This document shows positions 1-12,440 of a DNA stretch of 64,000 bases, in pieces; position 1 is the first letter of the stretch, and each line of letters begins with the position of its first letter. The stretch is from Lumnitzera littorea (Eukaryota; Streptophyta; Magnoliopsida; Myrtales; Combretaceae). The notes below the pieces were generated by a model that worked only from the letters and a program-made list of their open reading frames with translations, did no database searches and was not told the origin of the DNA. The stretch spans positions 89,456,497-89,520,496 of the forward strand of contig JAMXBB010000001.1 in assembly GCA_024138015.1 (NCBI GenBank). Reading direction: 5' to 3'. The translations under genes were made by a program, and so were the position numbers.

Positions 1-1049
1 CCCTAATCTTCAATTCGATGGCGCCTACACTCGACCTAATGATGTCCCATAATTTATTAACCCCACATCACTCTACTACCCAATTCCAATCCTCACTTAA
101 ACATATAGTCCACATGCTAGCTAGCCATCATCTATATACCATATACCTATTAGTCACATTCTCTTGCATGATTCCTAATAGGAATTAAACTATCGGACCC
201 TTGACCCAAGTCTGAGTACAAGGGTTGGAAAGCATGGCTAGGCAAATTCTTTTCTTAAGACCCATCACCAAAGAGTTTGAGCTACTGTAATTTGCCAATT
301 TGATGCCCTGGCCGAGTTAAACCCTTTCGTAATCACATTCATCTCTGATTGCTAACTTAAACTACACTCAAACATTGGTTCGAATCATTTGACCATAAAC
401 TCAACTGGCTTGAATCCGAGCCATACTAAATATTTCCGTGGCCAATTCACCTCAAAAGAATTATCTGCTCAGCTCGACACAGCCGACTTACCACCCTTGC
501 TTGGCACTGTGGCTTGGCAATCACCATCTTAAATGTACAATTTGTCTATTCTACCATAAAGTCATTTATTTACAGAGAGCCACATGTCTGAGTAAGCACA
601 TGATAGAATCTTCCTTACAAGATACTCATTTTTGTTATATTTTCAATTGTACCCTTATTATTCCTTATACATTACTTTTTTTAGATAATACCCTTTTTAG
701 TCTTTTTCATTTTGGGTGGAATGCCCTAATAATTCAGGTATAAATACCTCATCGTAATGTAGCCGCAATCATCATCTTATATTTAATATTGAATATTCTT
801 CCTTCCATGAACTTGTTCACAGCTTGTTTAGTTACTTTACTCTTATTTAACCCTTAAGTAAGGCTAGATAGCGAGTATTGTTATCGGACCATCTCATGTG
901 TCATATTGAGTTGTGTCGTGAGTCCTTAAAAGTTCCCTAGTGCGTCATATCCTTTGAGCTATTCATAGGTTTGGTTGATTTACTTTCCCTATTTTAGCAA
1001 ATTTCTCACTTCATCTTTCAAGTTTTTTACAAGCTTGGACCACCTCCCC
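1..1049. other. Intergenic, no gene recognised
   Basis: AT-rich sequence with short open frames that show no domain, no codon bias and no plausible splice structure. The frame at 438-743 is rich in His, Leu and Phe in the way random AT-rich DNA translates. I see no mobile-element end that I can name here. Confidence 0.5.
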
Positions 1050-2700
1050 AACCCTCACCTCGCGATTATCCTTACTAATCCTTGACTCTGGTTCGCATCA
1101 AATCCCATTCCCCAACAATACCTAGTTTTCGACTTGCAATAGCAGCTACATTGTTGTCCCTACTGAACTCCTTTACAATAACCCTATACTACCACTCATA
1201 TACTCTTGCAACCAACCACACAACTACAACAGTGAACAACATACCTATGCATACCATACGCCATTTACATGACCTAACTCTATATGCAACTAACCATTAT
1301 AGACCCTACGCTAACACAACAAACTATAACCATACACTCCACTTACATCCATAAACCAATACTCACATAGTGACAGCACATAATCACTACACCTCAAATC
1401 CAATTGCCTCTCTCTCACACCGACCAGCCAATCCCACACTCTACAATCATGCTACAACCAACATACGACTCCTTTGTTACAACCCAACTAACACCATCAG
1501 CAGCTAGTGACATACACATTACTCCATTCATGATAATAATGAAGTATGCCTAGCTACCTAAATGTAACCAAAACCTCCATCATCGCTAAACCCAGTTCAT
1601 TGCCACAAACACCTAACTGGCTAACTTAGAAAAACCACTAAACTACTCTAATAAACCTAGCATCAGTCTAACGGCCCCATTCTCCAATCTGATTGGCATA
1701 AATAACCAATTTCCCACTCGTTTTGGGTGCTCGGATTGGTTATAATTGAACCACCTTGAAGTTGCTCTTAGTGACCCAATTTTGGCTGACCCGAACTCGA
1801 ATATTCAAATTGAATCTAATGTGCATGACCTGTGCGCCAAACCAGCAACCTACGTAGCCTCTTTTCTCGACTCAAGTTCGACCTTTTCTTTGTTTTATTT
1901 ATTGATTTATTTGTTGTGTTAGTTATTTATAAGTATATATATATATATATAAAGGGGCCTTTTTAATAAAAGTGTTTTTATTAAACTTTTTAGGAAATTT
2001 TTTTTAAGAAGGTTAGTTTGAAAAAAATGTGTTTTAACACCTAGAAAATTATTTTCAAAAGAAAATTAAATTAATCAACTCTTTTAAAAAATTAGGACCC
2101 CTTTTCTAGAATTTTTTAAAACGAAAAGTATCTAACTTAGGGCCATTTTAGAAAATTTTCTTTGGTAAAAAATTAATGGAGTAAAAACATAAGCTAGGTA
2201 GATTTTAAAAATTAAAACAAACTAACCCACTAATATTTTCAAAACAAATTATGAAAAGTTTGATTCCTACTAGAGGACATGTAGGCACTTACGTAACGAC
2301 TCAAAATAAGGAAATTATTTTTATTTACCCTTCTTATAAATAAATTTAATTTCTTAGAATTGAATAAATGGGTATATTGAAAAAATATTTAATTTTAAAA
2401 AGTTAAAAGTGGCACTCGATTAAGATTTAATAGGGTAGCCCTCCAATCTAAGATCTCTAGCTTCAAGACTTTTGCTTTTTTAAAATTGGTATTATTGGAG
2501 ATCAATATATCAGTTATAACCAATCTACCAAATTGGTTATAATTTAACTTTTTTTCTTAACTTCGATAGAGTGGTGACTTCAAAAAGTTTTTTAAAATAA
2601 AAAAGAAAACCAAGTTTTTCTTAATCCTTAGTGGATGACTTATATTGAATGTGTATAGGGTTCAATATAAATCGTGTTAAGAAAAATATTGACAACCCGG
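1050..2700 (-). repeat. Dispersed LTR-element-like repeat, copy A
   Basis: Read on the minus strand, 2640 to 2270 aligns by eye with the plus strand at 40580-40900. Both have a GGTGACT/GGAGTCACC-type block, then a short block around TTTAATAGG(G/T)TAGC beside a GTGG(C/T)AC segment, then a GCCTACAT segment, in the same order. Further along, both have CTAAAATG(G/T)CC text and then a strand-biased region (C/A-rich here at about 1080-1700, the counterpart of the G/T-rich 41400-42300). The two copies are in opposite orientation. The short open frame at 1082-1354 (His/Thr/Tyr-rich) lies in the C/A-rich part and is not credible as a gene. A Ty3/gypsy LTR origin is inferred from the GGAGTCACCGCCC-type motif; no LTR ends were found. 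Confidence 0.55.
1933..1952. repeat. (TA)n microsatellite
   Basis: Alternating TA dinucleotides inside the dispersed repeat copy A. Other similar tracts lie at about 8422-8438, 8897-8919, 36630-36650 and 52655-52680. Confidence 0.8.
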
Positions 2701-3180
2701 AAAAATTCAAGCTTGACAATATTTACATTATTAAGATTTGAAAATTAAGAGTTTCTTATAGTATATATATAATTTTTTTTATTTTCTTAAATTTGCAATG
2801 AAAATAAAAATATAAAAAAATTAGTATACTCTAACCTGGAAAACCTGGTTAGATTTTATAAGAAGTGAGTTAGATTGATTGGATCAAGCAGGTTGAGTTG
2901 TTGTGACTATAAATAAGGGTTAAAGAGATAATTTATACCGATTTTATGGCTAGATAAGATCAAGTCAAGTTGGACTAAACTGGTCAATTCAGATCTGATA
3001 ATACTATCATATATTATCCTCAAGCTTAATCATAAAATGAATTAAATTGAAAAATCAAATTCGCAATCTAATTTGGTTTACGATTTAATTGGTTTTTTGC
3101 CTTTCATAATAAAAAGTAGTTTAGGATTGAGGAGTTGAATTATAACTGGTAGAATTTACTAAAGTTCTGTATATGTATAT

Positions 3181-3840
3181 TAGGAGTAGGCAAAAAAATT
3201 GACTAATGCGAACCAATGTGCAAACCAACCAAAATTATGGTTTTTCTCATAATTTGGTTTAGAAATTTTTGAATCCGAACCGAACCAAACCAAAAGTTTA
3301 TGGTTAGTTTGAAAGAATAAACCGGATTGATCCATAAAACCGGACAAAACCGTTTTATAAAAAACACAGTAATATTTTGCTTCAACTACAGAGTTTTTTT
3401 TTTTGTTATAATATAGCACTTAAAATAATTTTTTATTTACATTTATTAAAATGTATATGTATTAAAATTTTAATTTCCATAATATATAAATTATATATGT
3501 AGTTTAATTCAAAGTTTGTATTATATGCTATTTTATAAATGAAATTAGCTATTAATAAATATTTGAAAAATTTTACTCATATGAATATTAATTTCACCAT
3601 CTATTATATTTTTAAATCAATTCAATACTTTTTACATAAGATTACATGTCTTACAAATATGCTTTTCTAAATTAGAAAATATGATTCAATCCGTAAATCA
3701 AACTGAAATTTTACGATTTAGAAAAAGTCCAAATTCGAACCATATGGTTTGGTTTAAAATTATAAAAAACCGAACAACATTTTTATAGTTTGGTTTAGTT
3801 TAAAGAGAAAATCAAACCAAATTGATCCGCGCTAACCCTA
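3181..3840. mobile_element. MITE-like element with TAGG ends and GGTTTGGTT motifs
   Basis: The left end reads TAGGAGTAGGC; the right end, read inverted, reads TAGGGTTAGCGCGG. Both subterminal regions are full of AACCAAACC/GGTTTGGTT-type words in inverted orientation (3250-3345 and 3745-3820), and the middle is AT-rich filler. This layout is typical of short non-autonomous elements abundant in plant genomes. Flanking octamers are similar but not identical, so a target-site duplication is not proven. Similar subterminal text recurs at 37886-38758 and near 44450-44590, so this appears to be a family. Confidence 0.5.
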
Positions 3841-4061
3841 CATACATATATATATATAAATATATATTAATCATAATTATGATTCCACTTATCTCAGTGC
3901 CTAATCGTTTTAGACTTGGAATTAAATGTAATTTTTTTTATGTGTTTGATGTTCATCAAGAAATCAATATTAGCGAAATAAAATTACTCATAAATAATCT
4001 AGACAATCCTACTTCAACACATTATTATCTATAAGGTTTTCTTTGCCTAAGAAAACTCACA

Positions 4062-4414
4062 CTATATTTGGGATAAAGGAAAGAAAGGAAATGAGAGGAA
4101 AATTCTTTTTTGGATACGAAGGAAATGGGAAGGAAAGGTTGTGGAAGAAAAGTTAAATAGATTTTTTTTTAAAACTTGGTAAATTACTAAAATATCCTTA
4201 AAATTTCAAAATGTAATTTTGGTAAAAGGGAATTTATGTAAAATTACAAATTTTCAATCAAGTTTTCATCAACTTATAGAGAATTATTTTTTATGGGACC
4301 TATGAAAAATTTTGTGCAAAAAATTCCTCCCTTTTCTTTTCCCTTATGTTTCCAAACAAAGGGAAGGAGGAATTCCTTCCTTCCCTTTTTTTTTTTTCTC
4401 TAGTCCAAATATAG
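4062..4414. mobile_element. MITE with CTATATTTGG terminal inverted repeats
   Basis: The left end starts CTATATTTGGG and the right end finishes CCAAATATAG. The inverted similarity continues inward: purine-rich GGAAAGAAAGGAAATGAGAGG text on the left mirrors CCTCC/CCTTCCTTCCC text on the right. The body is about 350 bp, has no coding capacity and is AT-rich in the centre. Terminal symmetry and size mark a MITE; no clear target duplication was seen, so the superfamily is not assigned. Confidence 0.65.
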
Positions 4415-7400
4415 GGTTAGAAGGAGAGGCTATCACATCCTGAAATCGTAGAATCGTAACAGTCCTACCGTACAAACCATTTTAAGATAGAAGCTGACCA
4501 TACAATTATCGTCTTGACCTAATTTGCACAAGGCGTTCACGACTAACTCGTTTTAAAGTAAACAGTTTATTTGTTAAATATGTTATTTACTTATGGACTT
4601 AAGAAAAGTGCATACTTACATTAAAATAATTTGAGTATATTTACAAGATTTAATAACCTAATATAATCTACTTGAGTAATTCATAAATTAATACTAAAAG
4701 TTTAAAAGATAAATCTAAACTTGAGAGTATATTTGATCTTCAGTTTATATCCTCATTCTCCAAGGATCCAGTAGTTGTTAGCTTTAGGATAATTATAGGC
4801 TACTTCCTCGCTAGTATCTACAATAACGTCTATAGAGATGTAAGCAACCATAGTTCAGTAAGTTAGGACAGAGACTTAAAACTATATAGCAAACACAAAT
4901 AAGGTTATTAGTCAAATTAGTTAAATACAATACATGTTCAAGCAAATACCTTCTCACAACATTGTCTAGCCCATCGTTAGATTAGAGAAATTGCACCTAC
5001 TCTAATCTGGGTTGAGGAGTTTTCATTAATGCAACAGTTCATAACCAAACCTAAGCTTGTGTAATGGAGATATCGTTCCTCTCGTAACTATCTTCCAACT
5101 ATTGACTTCATCATTATCATGACCTCTTCGCCTATTACTTAGTTTGACTAAGGATAAAAAAGGGATTAATTATGCAATCAAGCACTATTTCTTTCGAAGT
5201 GGTCGGTATTTAGCCGAAGAACCCTAAGTTTCCCCTAATGGGTTACTGTATAGGTTCGATTTATGTTTACAAGTCATATATTTGATTATGTCCATTTTAG
5301 GGTGATCAATTATTTCATACAAATCACACAATATAAGCTGAAGTAGTAAGTCAAATCACATCATCAACTCAAAAACAAACACATGCCCATAGTTTACTAT
5401 TTAGCAAACACAATTAAGTACAATTTTAAGTCTCCAAGTACTACAATTAGCACTCTAAAATACAATAATATATTAATCCCAACTTATTTGGACTCTTCGC
5501 TTGCTCGCTCGAGGTGTGACTCGTATTGGCTATTACCGATAATCTCTATAGTACAAATATTGTTTTAGTGCGGGTGTATATAACTATTGTATATAAACTT
5601 CATTCTGTAGTTCTTTTATGTTATCTTTAGTTTAAGGTTTTCAATATACTTAAATATTTAGGTTTTTAAATCCCTTAAAGTTGTTCCTAATTTAGGTTGA
5701 GTTTTAATTCAACTTTTAAGTTGGTTTCTAAATTAGGTTTTTAACTCAGTTTTCGATTAGAGATTTTATACATAAACCTTAGGAATTCATTTTAACCCAT
5801 AATATGAAATTAACCACATTATTTTTGGATATCTTAAATATCATACCTAACCCCTAACTAATATTTTAATTTATACGGTATACCCTATATCCTAATTTAA
5901 CTACCGAATTTATTTTCGATATGATAAAATTTTACATTTTTCATATAAACACTTAAATTTAAGTCTCCTACCAGATTTTATATATTTTTCTATTATTATT
6001 ATAATATCAATTTTAGCCTAATATTTTCTTACTCATTAATTTCTTATACTTACATATTATATATTATCATCTGATATGTACATAATATACACATATAATA
6101 TTTCTATTACTTCAAATATCGTCTCCTAACACCAACTAACATCTCAAAATATCTAAAATCAGATTTTATACCTAATTACCCTAAATTACAAAAATTAACT
6201 TAAAATTTACCATTTTTATTCACTATATGTTTACTACATAATAACTTAATAATTACATCTAACACCTTAAATGCTACAAATAGCATACTCCATCAGACTT
6301 CAACATCTTAAAACATATAATTATGCACTAAATCGGTAATTACCTATTTAATTACCTAATTAGCCTAAAATTACTCATTTTATGTATCATTTTAAGGTCT
6401 AAAAATTATCAAAAATTTCAAGAATTAATTTTTTGAAAAACGGCTTCGTGGCATTGTTCTATATCACCTAAGTAGTATACATAAAAATTTTGAGTCTAAA
6501 ACTACACTTTTAAATTTATTTATTTCTAATTCAGATAAAGCTTAATTTTGCATGATTTTTTAATGCCCTGTATTTTTTAATGTAATTAAATATAACTAAT
6601 ATTTTTCCCTAAATCTAAATATATAAAAACATCAAAATACCAAATTTCATAATTTGCTAAGCATGTTTAGTATTTTTAATAAAATAGGAAAAATCAGAAA
6701 AAAGATCCGACTTACTGGAATTGGTGGCTATGGCTACCACCGGTCGCCATGGCCTTGTTAGCCGATTTGGGCGCTACCACCCCCATATAGTGGCGGTAGC
6801 TGTCTACTCTTAAGTTGTCATCGGATGTTGGTTCGCTTCTAAGACCCTAATTGCATATATTAGTTTGTAATTTTTGTACATAAACCCTAACTCTCATTAT
6901 TTTGGTTCTCTCTAATTTTTTTACTCTCCAAACTAACCAAATGAGCTTTTGAAAATTTTAGGGTACTCATAGTGCTACATAGATATTTTATCTCATTAAT
7001 TTGACTTGACAATTATTTTATATTCTTCCATTTTTGACTTTTTATTTGTTTTAATTTAATTGGTTGCTTTTATTTATTCAATTCGAAGCTGTCATGCCTC
7101 AATTCTGACAATTCCATAATTTTCTTAATTTTTCTTTAATCATTCATGCATTTTTTTAATTAATTAACATTATTTTAGCATATTTTGCGTATTTCTACTT
7201 ACATGTAAATATATATATATATGGTATAAATAAATACTTCTAAATATTATTTAAGTTATTTTATAATTCTTAGTGTATATATAATTTATTTCTATCAATT
7301 TGTCAGTTATCAGATTTTATTCTAAGCGTTTCCAATAAATAACAAACAATTTTTTATAAAATTCAATATTATATTAATTAATCATTTTATTACTTATTTT

Positions 7401-7740
7401 CTTAAATTCAAACTTATAATATTATTTTTACTAATAGTCTTAGTTTCATTATAAAATTTAGGCTAGATTGGATAATTTGTTCGATAGTCTTAAATTCTAT
7501 TAATCGAATTCCGAGTAATTGATTACAGGGCTTATAGAGGCATTACGATTTATTTCTTGGCCCTCTTGAATGAAGTGGTAAGATGAACTTTTTCGGTGAT
7601 GTGACCGATATAATTGGAAGTTGGCTTAACTTAATGATGTGTATCTATCTCTCCATCTATAAGCGAAAATCATATCTTTAATTCGAATCTAGATCTGCAA
7701 ATAGTTTGTTTTTTTTTAGTTTAATTTATCACTCCTTCAA
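4415..7740. other. Long gene-free stretch, degenerate repeat-like
   Basis: No coding region is supported. The 4430-5600 part has a more balanced composition, with passages such as GGTATTTAGCCGAAGAACCC (5207-5226) that resemble the inside of LTRs when read on the minus strand. A GC-richer island with an internal GGTGGC/GCTACCACC inverted motif lies at 6730-6810. The remainder is very AT-rich. I could not define LTR ends or target duplications. Confidence 0.35.
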
Positions 7741-7746
7741 AATCAT

Positions 7747-8366
7747 TTATGAATGATTTTGAATACATAAAAATTCAAATTCAAGAAGAATTTGATTTAT
7801 GAATGGTGTTCCTAAAATAACATTTTTACTCAAATTTTTTACCAATATAAATAAGGTTTTATAAGAAACATGATCTTTTAATATTTCAGCATTTGATAAC
7901 TTGTATTTGATACTTAATTTGCTTCCTGATACAGAACTTAGAGATTGGCTAGTTTTTTCAAAATATTTTGTTGGAATCAAGCCTTCTCTAATGCAATTCA
8001 AGTCAGCACCAGTGTCAAATAAAGCAAATGTTTGTAAAACAAATTCATTATTAATTCTGATTGAAACATCAATTATCCATTTTCTTGTAGTAATTTGAAC
8101 AAGATGCATTAAATAATCATTGATTTTATTTGAGGAATTTTGATCCACAATATGTGATTTCCTATCCCAGAATGCATTTGGGAGTGTGGAACAAATTGAG
8201 GTTTTTATTTCTGATTCTATTTGAGAGATTCTTGATTTTAAATTTTGATTGTTGAGTTGATCTTCAATTTTTTTGAATGCAAGATCATTTTTTAAGTACA
8301 TTAAATGATTTTCTTTATATTGTATTAAACAATTTAATTCATCATTTTTTAACTGATTAATATATT
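7747..8366 (-). mobile_element. Aspartic-protease fragment of an endogenous pararetrovirus/retroelement polyprotein
   Basis: An uninterrupted frame (first Met at 8301, open upstream to a stop near 8370) encodes an N-terminal polar, coiled-coil-like segment of about 60 residues. A retropepsin-type domain follows, with the catalytic motif ALFDTGAD at about residues 92-99 of the 184-residue frame and a downstream ILGTPF motif near the C-terminus, as in plant pararetroviral and gypsy-like proteases. The frame stops a few residues after ILGTPF. No reverse transcriptase, RNase H, movement protein or LTR is visible in the flanks, so this is an isolated piece of an old copy and cannot be a working element. 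Family known: retropepsin. The caulimovirid versus LTR-element origin is an inference from the coiled-coil/protease arrangement. Confidence 0.65.
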
Positions 8367-9779
8367 TTGTTTATGGTTTTGTTACGAAATTGAACACAAT
8401 TTCTTTTTTCAAATACTGTGTTTATATATATATATATTCTAGCAAAAATCATGAGTTCTCATTCTATTATTGAATAAAAATTTTCTTTGTTATAAGTAAA
8501 CCTATACAAGCAGAAGTAACATATCAGCTTAACCCAATGCAATCTAGCTAAAGTTGATTGGGCTAACTCATCTGAACTTGATTTTATTATGTGATCGAGA
8601 TTTTTCAACTTGATTAAAAGATTTTTCGAACTTTAACTTGTAGCGATTTGGATAAGAATCCAAGAATTAATGTGCCTTTAGTACTAGCAGAAATAGGAGA
8701 AGCAATTACCGTGGTGTTAAGGTTTCATATACACTAACTGCTTGTACGCGGGGGGAAATGCATACCCTTAGGTAATTCCTATTATATCATTTACTTCATT
8801 TATGATCTCGTAATAGATTGGCCATTACTTAAAATCGGGTATTTGGGATTCCCCACTGCAAGCAACGAATTGGAATTCATTACTGGACCTGCTCTTTATA
8901 TATATATATATATATATAAAATCTGACCCTGCCAACAAAAAGACAAAAATTACCCCCAACCACTACACAGCATTTCAAGCCTTCTGTTCCCCTCTCTGTC
9001 CTCTTCGACTCTTCAATCTTCAATCTTCTTCGACTCTCCATCACCATACGCAACGACGCAAGGAACACATCGTCAAATCGACACAAGCCCAGCAAAGTGA
9101 ATGAAAAGAATTGCAAGAGACAAAGCGAATCGCCAGAGAAAAACTTACACAGACGTAACAAAGTGGAAATCATCGAACCGTAAGAAAAAAGCATCAAAAT
9201 AATTCCTCGAAGACATTTTACACCGTAATCCAACCAGGAGAGAAAGGAAAAACCTATAATTGCAAGCAACATGAGATGGACAGCTTGGTTTTTTTATTGT
9301 GTGATTAAGCTTTTAAAGCTTGTTTTTGAACTGGGGTTTTTGATTTGGGAAGACGTCCCGTAGTTGAGGTTCTTCTTTGAAAGGGTGAAGAAAAAGCGGA
9401 GTGATGTCTTCTGTGATACAATGTACGTTGGTTTGGGATAACATTTAAGGGCAAATTTGACATTTTATTTACTTATTCGAGTTGTGTTACCTATTAAATA
9501 TGAGTAGTCTAAGTGAACAATATACTGTACATTCAGTTTATTATGCCTCTATTCCATTTCATACGAATCTCAATTCTTTTATGGTCTTATCTTTTTCAGC
9601 AAAGTGAACTGGCCATAGATATATAAAAGGGAAATTTTGTGCAATTAATGTGTTTGATAAAATGAAAGCTTAATTATTTTTGACAATATAGAAAAGTATA
9701 CATATAGCTAACCCTTGTAAACCTAATATAAGCCCTTATAGAAAAATAGATCCAAACAATATGTAGTATTACGCTCTCT
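8367..9779. other. Gene-free stretch with a (TA)n tract
   Basis: A perfect TA tract lies at about 8897-8919. From about 8935 to 9270 the plus strand is C/A-rich with CTCTTCGACTCT and CAATCTTC repeats. It looks like leader or promoter-proximal sequence, but no start codon with a credible downstream frame follows. The minus-strand open frame covering it (130 codons) ends in translated TA repeat and has no recognisable domain. Confidence 0.4.
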
Positions 9780-10170
9780 TAAGTTTATACTGCACTTGTT
9801 AGTATAAGATCGGAATAATGATCAAGGAAGATGATGGTAGTAAATTCTTGATAAGAATGTTTGCACATTAATAACAAGTAAAAAATATCGAATAAAAACT
9901 TATTTAGTAGTAATCTTTTTACGTATAAAATGTTGATTAATATTAATGTATTTGATGCGATCATATTGGATAAGGTTGCCAATCATATAGGCAATACTAA
10001 TGTTATCACAATATAGGATGATAATGCATTGAATAATGACTACTAGCTCATGGTAAGATGACAAATCCAAATAGACTTTAGACATATATGCTAAAGCTTT
10101 ATGTTCACCTTTATAGAGCTCTTGGATATAATAGGTTCTCTCTTGAACTATCAAGGGATGAAAAATCCAA
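9780..10170 (-). mobile_element. Ty1/copia RNase H remnant
   Basis: On the minus strand a conceptual peptide contains the Copia RNase H signature YCDN-IS-AYM-GN followed by D-KYI-I--HFIR-KITTK, close to the usual CDN.SA..L..NP..H.RTKHIEID.HF.R.K pattern. The frame shifts and stops right after ITTK. Only the last part of the pol gene remains, with no reverse transcriptase or LTR next to it. The short unrelated frame at 9785-9982 is an out-of-phase reading of the same DNA. Confidence 0.7.
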
Positions 10171-10714
10171 GTATACTTAAGCTACTGAAAGTGCCTATTT
10201 CTTTACTTAGTCACTACCCCTAAGTCTTCTTTTCAATTGTCATCCATATGTCAAGTTTAACTAGAACCCTACATCTCTAGGTTTAGATTTTAACTTTCTT
10301 GAATTTTGAAATCTCATTTTCAATCAATAGTTTTGTTAGGATCATTCCATCTTTTTTAACCTAATCTTTTCTTTTTTATCCCTATCATTAAAATATTTTT
10401 TGAAATATTTTCATAAAAAAAATGCATTTCTTTATTTTTTTTATTGAGCAGTTTATACTAGGTGGACAAGACATGGTATAAGCTAAAAATTGGAGGAAAA
10501 AGTGAAACTTGGTTTAATAGGTGGCTTTATTAAGAATATTTTTAAGTAAGTAAGTTAAGTAGAATTTTCTAAAGTTATTTATTTTCCTTTCCCTTTAGGT
10601 GAATAACTTATTTTTTTTTTGTCTCTATTTTTTCTCTAAATTTGACAAACAATTTGTTGAGTGCATAAAAAAAAAAAAGAGGAGAACTTTTTTTTTGGTA
10701 AGTTAAACTAAGGC
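10171..10714. other. Gene-free AT-rich stretch
   Basis: Homopolymer-rich DNA (runs of T at about 10435 and 10611, A at about 10668). No coding or structural feature is supported. Confidence 0.4.
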
Positions 10715-11734
10715 TAGGGCTGATAATTTGAGACTTGACTACGATATACCAAGATAAAACATGACAAAATTTAAACAGATTAATATATAGAAAAAATTAA
10801 CACAACACCCGAATGAGTCAAGCCCATTTAGACAATTAAATTGGTATCCAAGTTCATGTCTAGGTCTTAGACCCATTTACAAACTTGTTTTAATAAACAA
10901 GTCCGGGTTTGACTCATGGACCTATTTAACATTAAACTTTTGTTTTTATTCTTTAGTTGTTCTTTTCCTTTTTCCCCATTGATGAAGTCGGTAACATAAG
11001 ACAAAAGTAAAAAGAAAAAAAATATATCAAAGGCAAAAAGTAAAAGACATCGAGTTACAACTAGGGTTTATATCTTCTTCCCTCTTATCTCACTTTCATA
11101 TCCAGGCACTCGCACCACTCTGCATCTTCTTTTTAGGTAAGTCTTCTTTTTCTAAGAAATTTGTGTCATCTGTAATTTAGAAACAATTACTGAATTAGCT
11201 CCAGTTAGGTTTCTGATATGTTATTGTTGATTTTATTTAAAATCCTGTATAGAAAATTACATAAACATGTTGGAAACCTTCTTTTTCTTTTTCTTGCAAA
11301 CTGTTTTATAATACTTAATAAACCATGTAAATTGGTTTTAGATAGAGTACAAATAGAATCCGATCTCCTTTCATTTCTTGTTATTTTCTTTTTTTCATAT
11401 TTTATTTATTCATTTTTTCCTACACGACCTTATAGAATGTGTATAAGATATGTGTGCGGTACAAAGTTCCATAATGTGAAACTCTTTTAATTCATCCTAT
11501 TAGCTTTATCTCAGCCCATAAAAAAAAACAAAATAAATAAGTATTCTATTCTCAAAATTTGAGAATCTCAATGAATCTCTAATTGTATTGTTTTTGTTTA
11601 TTTTATTTAACACATCCCATACTACAATCGAAACTTCAAATACTCTTACTCTGTTTGATTTTGAAGAGAACATACAAACACTTTTTGAATATCTGGAGTT
11701 ATAAAAATAAAGATTCGTTTCCCTTCTTATTATT

Positions 11735-12440
11735 CTCGTTATGTAGCATATTCATATCATAACATATGAATAGTAAGAATTAGCATTCTTACTTATTGAT
11801 ACTAGAACTCATAGGGAAGAAAAGAGACTCATAGATAGAATCAAATATGCAATATTTACTGACAAAAGTATTCGGTTATTGGGGAAAAATCAATATACTT
11901 CTAATGTCGAATCAGGATCCACTAGGATAGAAATAAAGCACTGGGTCGAACTCTTCTTTGGTGTTAAGGTAAAAGTTATGAATAGTTATCGACTCCCGAG
12001 AAAGGGTAGAAGAATGGGACCTATTATGGGACATACAATACATTACAGATGTATGATCATTACGCTTCAACCGGGTTATTCTATTCCACCTCTTAGAAAG
12101 AACTCAAATCAAAATACTAAATGGCATACCGATACATTTATACAAAACTTCTACCCCGAGCACATGTAATGGAGCCATAAACAGTCAAGTGAAATCCAAT
12201 ACGCGAAATAATTTGATCTATGGACAGCATCGTTGTAGTAAAGGTCGTAATGCCAGAGGAATCATTACCGTAGGGCATAGAGGGGGAGGTCATAAGCGTC
12301 TATACCGTAAAATCGATTTTCGACAGAAAGAAAAAGACATATATGGTAGAATCAAAAGCATAGAATACGACCCTAATCGAAATGTATACATTTGTCTCAT
12401 ACACTATGGGGATGGTAAAGCTTACATAGATTTAATATGT
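11735..12440 (+). pseudogene. NUPT: plastid trnI-rpl23 spacer, rpl23 and rpl2 exon 1
   Basis: About 700 bp colinear with the plastid inverted-repeat region of land plants. It has the spacer upstream of rpl23 (ATTCATATCATAACATATGA at about 11749 and GAACTCATAGGGAAG at about 11806), then rpl23, then rpl2 exon 1. Most differences from the typical plastid sequence are C-to-T or G-to-A, the pattern of methylated nuclear DNA. Both start codons read ATA instead of ATG/ACG. Similarity fades shortly after 12416, within rpl2 exon 1. It sits between hAT-like ends. It is not expected to make plastid proteins. Confidence 0.9.
11831..12112 (+). pseudogene. rpl23: Nuclear copy of plastid ribosomal protein L23 gene
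   Basis: The frame is open from the position of the lost start (ATA at 11831, family ATG) through almost the whole 93-codon plastid gene. It includes the conserved LGKNQYTSNVESGSTR and YRLPRKGRRMGPIMGHT segments (His to Tyr and Gly to Arg relative to the usual SHRLPGKG) and the near-terminal LQPGYSIPPLRK. A small deletion after that removes the normal KRT-stop, so the frame runs on into the rpl2 leader and ends at 12169. The plastid L23 binds the large-subunit exit tunnel; this nuclear copy lacks a start codon, plastid promoter and transit peptide. Confidence 0.9.

Noticed and set aside
438..743. 101-codon open frame on plus strand
   Set aside because: No domain, no splice context, amino-acid content as expected from AT-rich non-coding DNA.
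1082..1354. 90-codon His/Thr/Tyr-rich frame
   Set aside because: It lies in the C/A-rich part of a dispersed repeat, and its composition explains the frame.
8880..9272. 130-codon minus-strand frame
   Set aside because: The C-terminus is translated (TA)n repeat and the rest matches no family I know; the plus strand looks like leader sequence instead.
11640..11734. Further plastid DNA left of the NUPT
   Set aside because: I could not match it to the trnI-CAU/rpl23 spacer with confidence, so the NUPT was started at about 11735.
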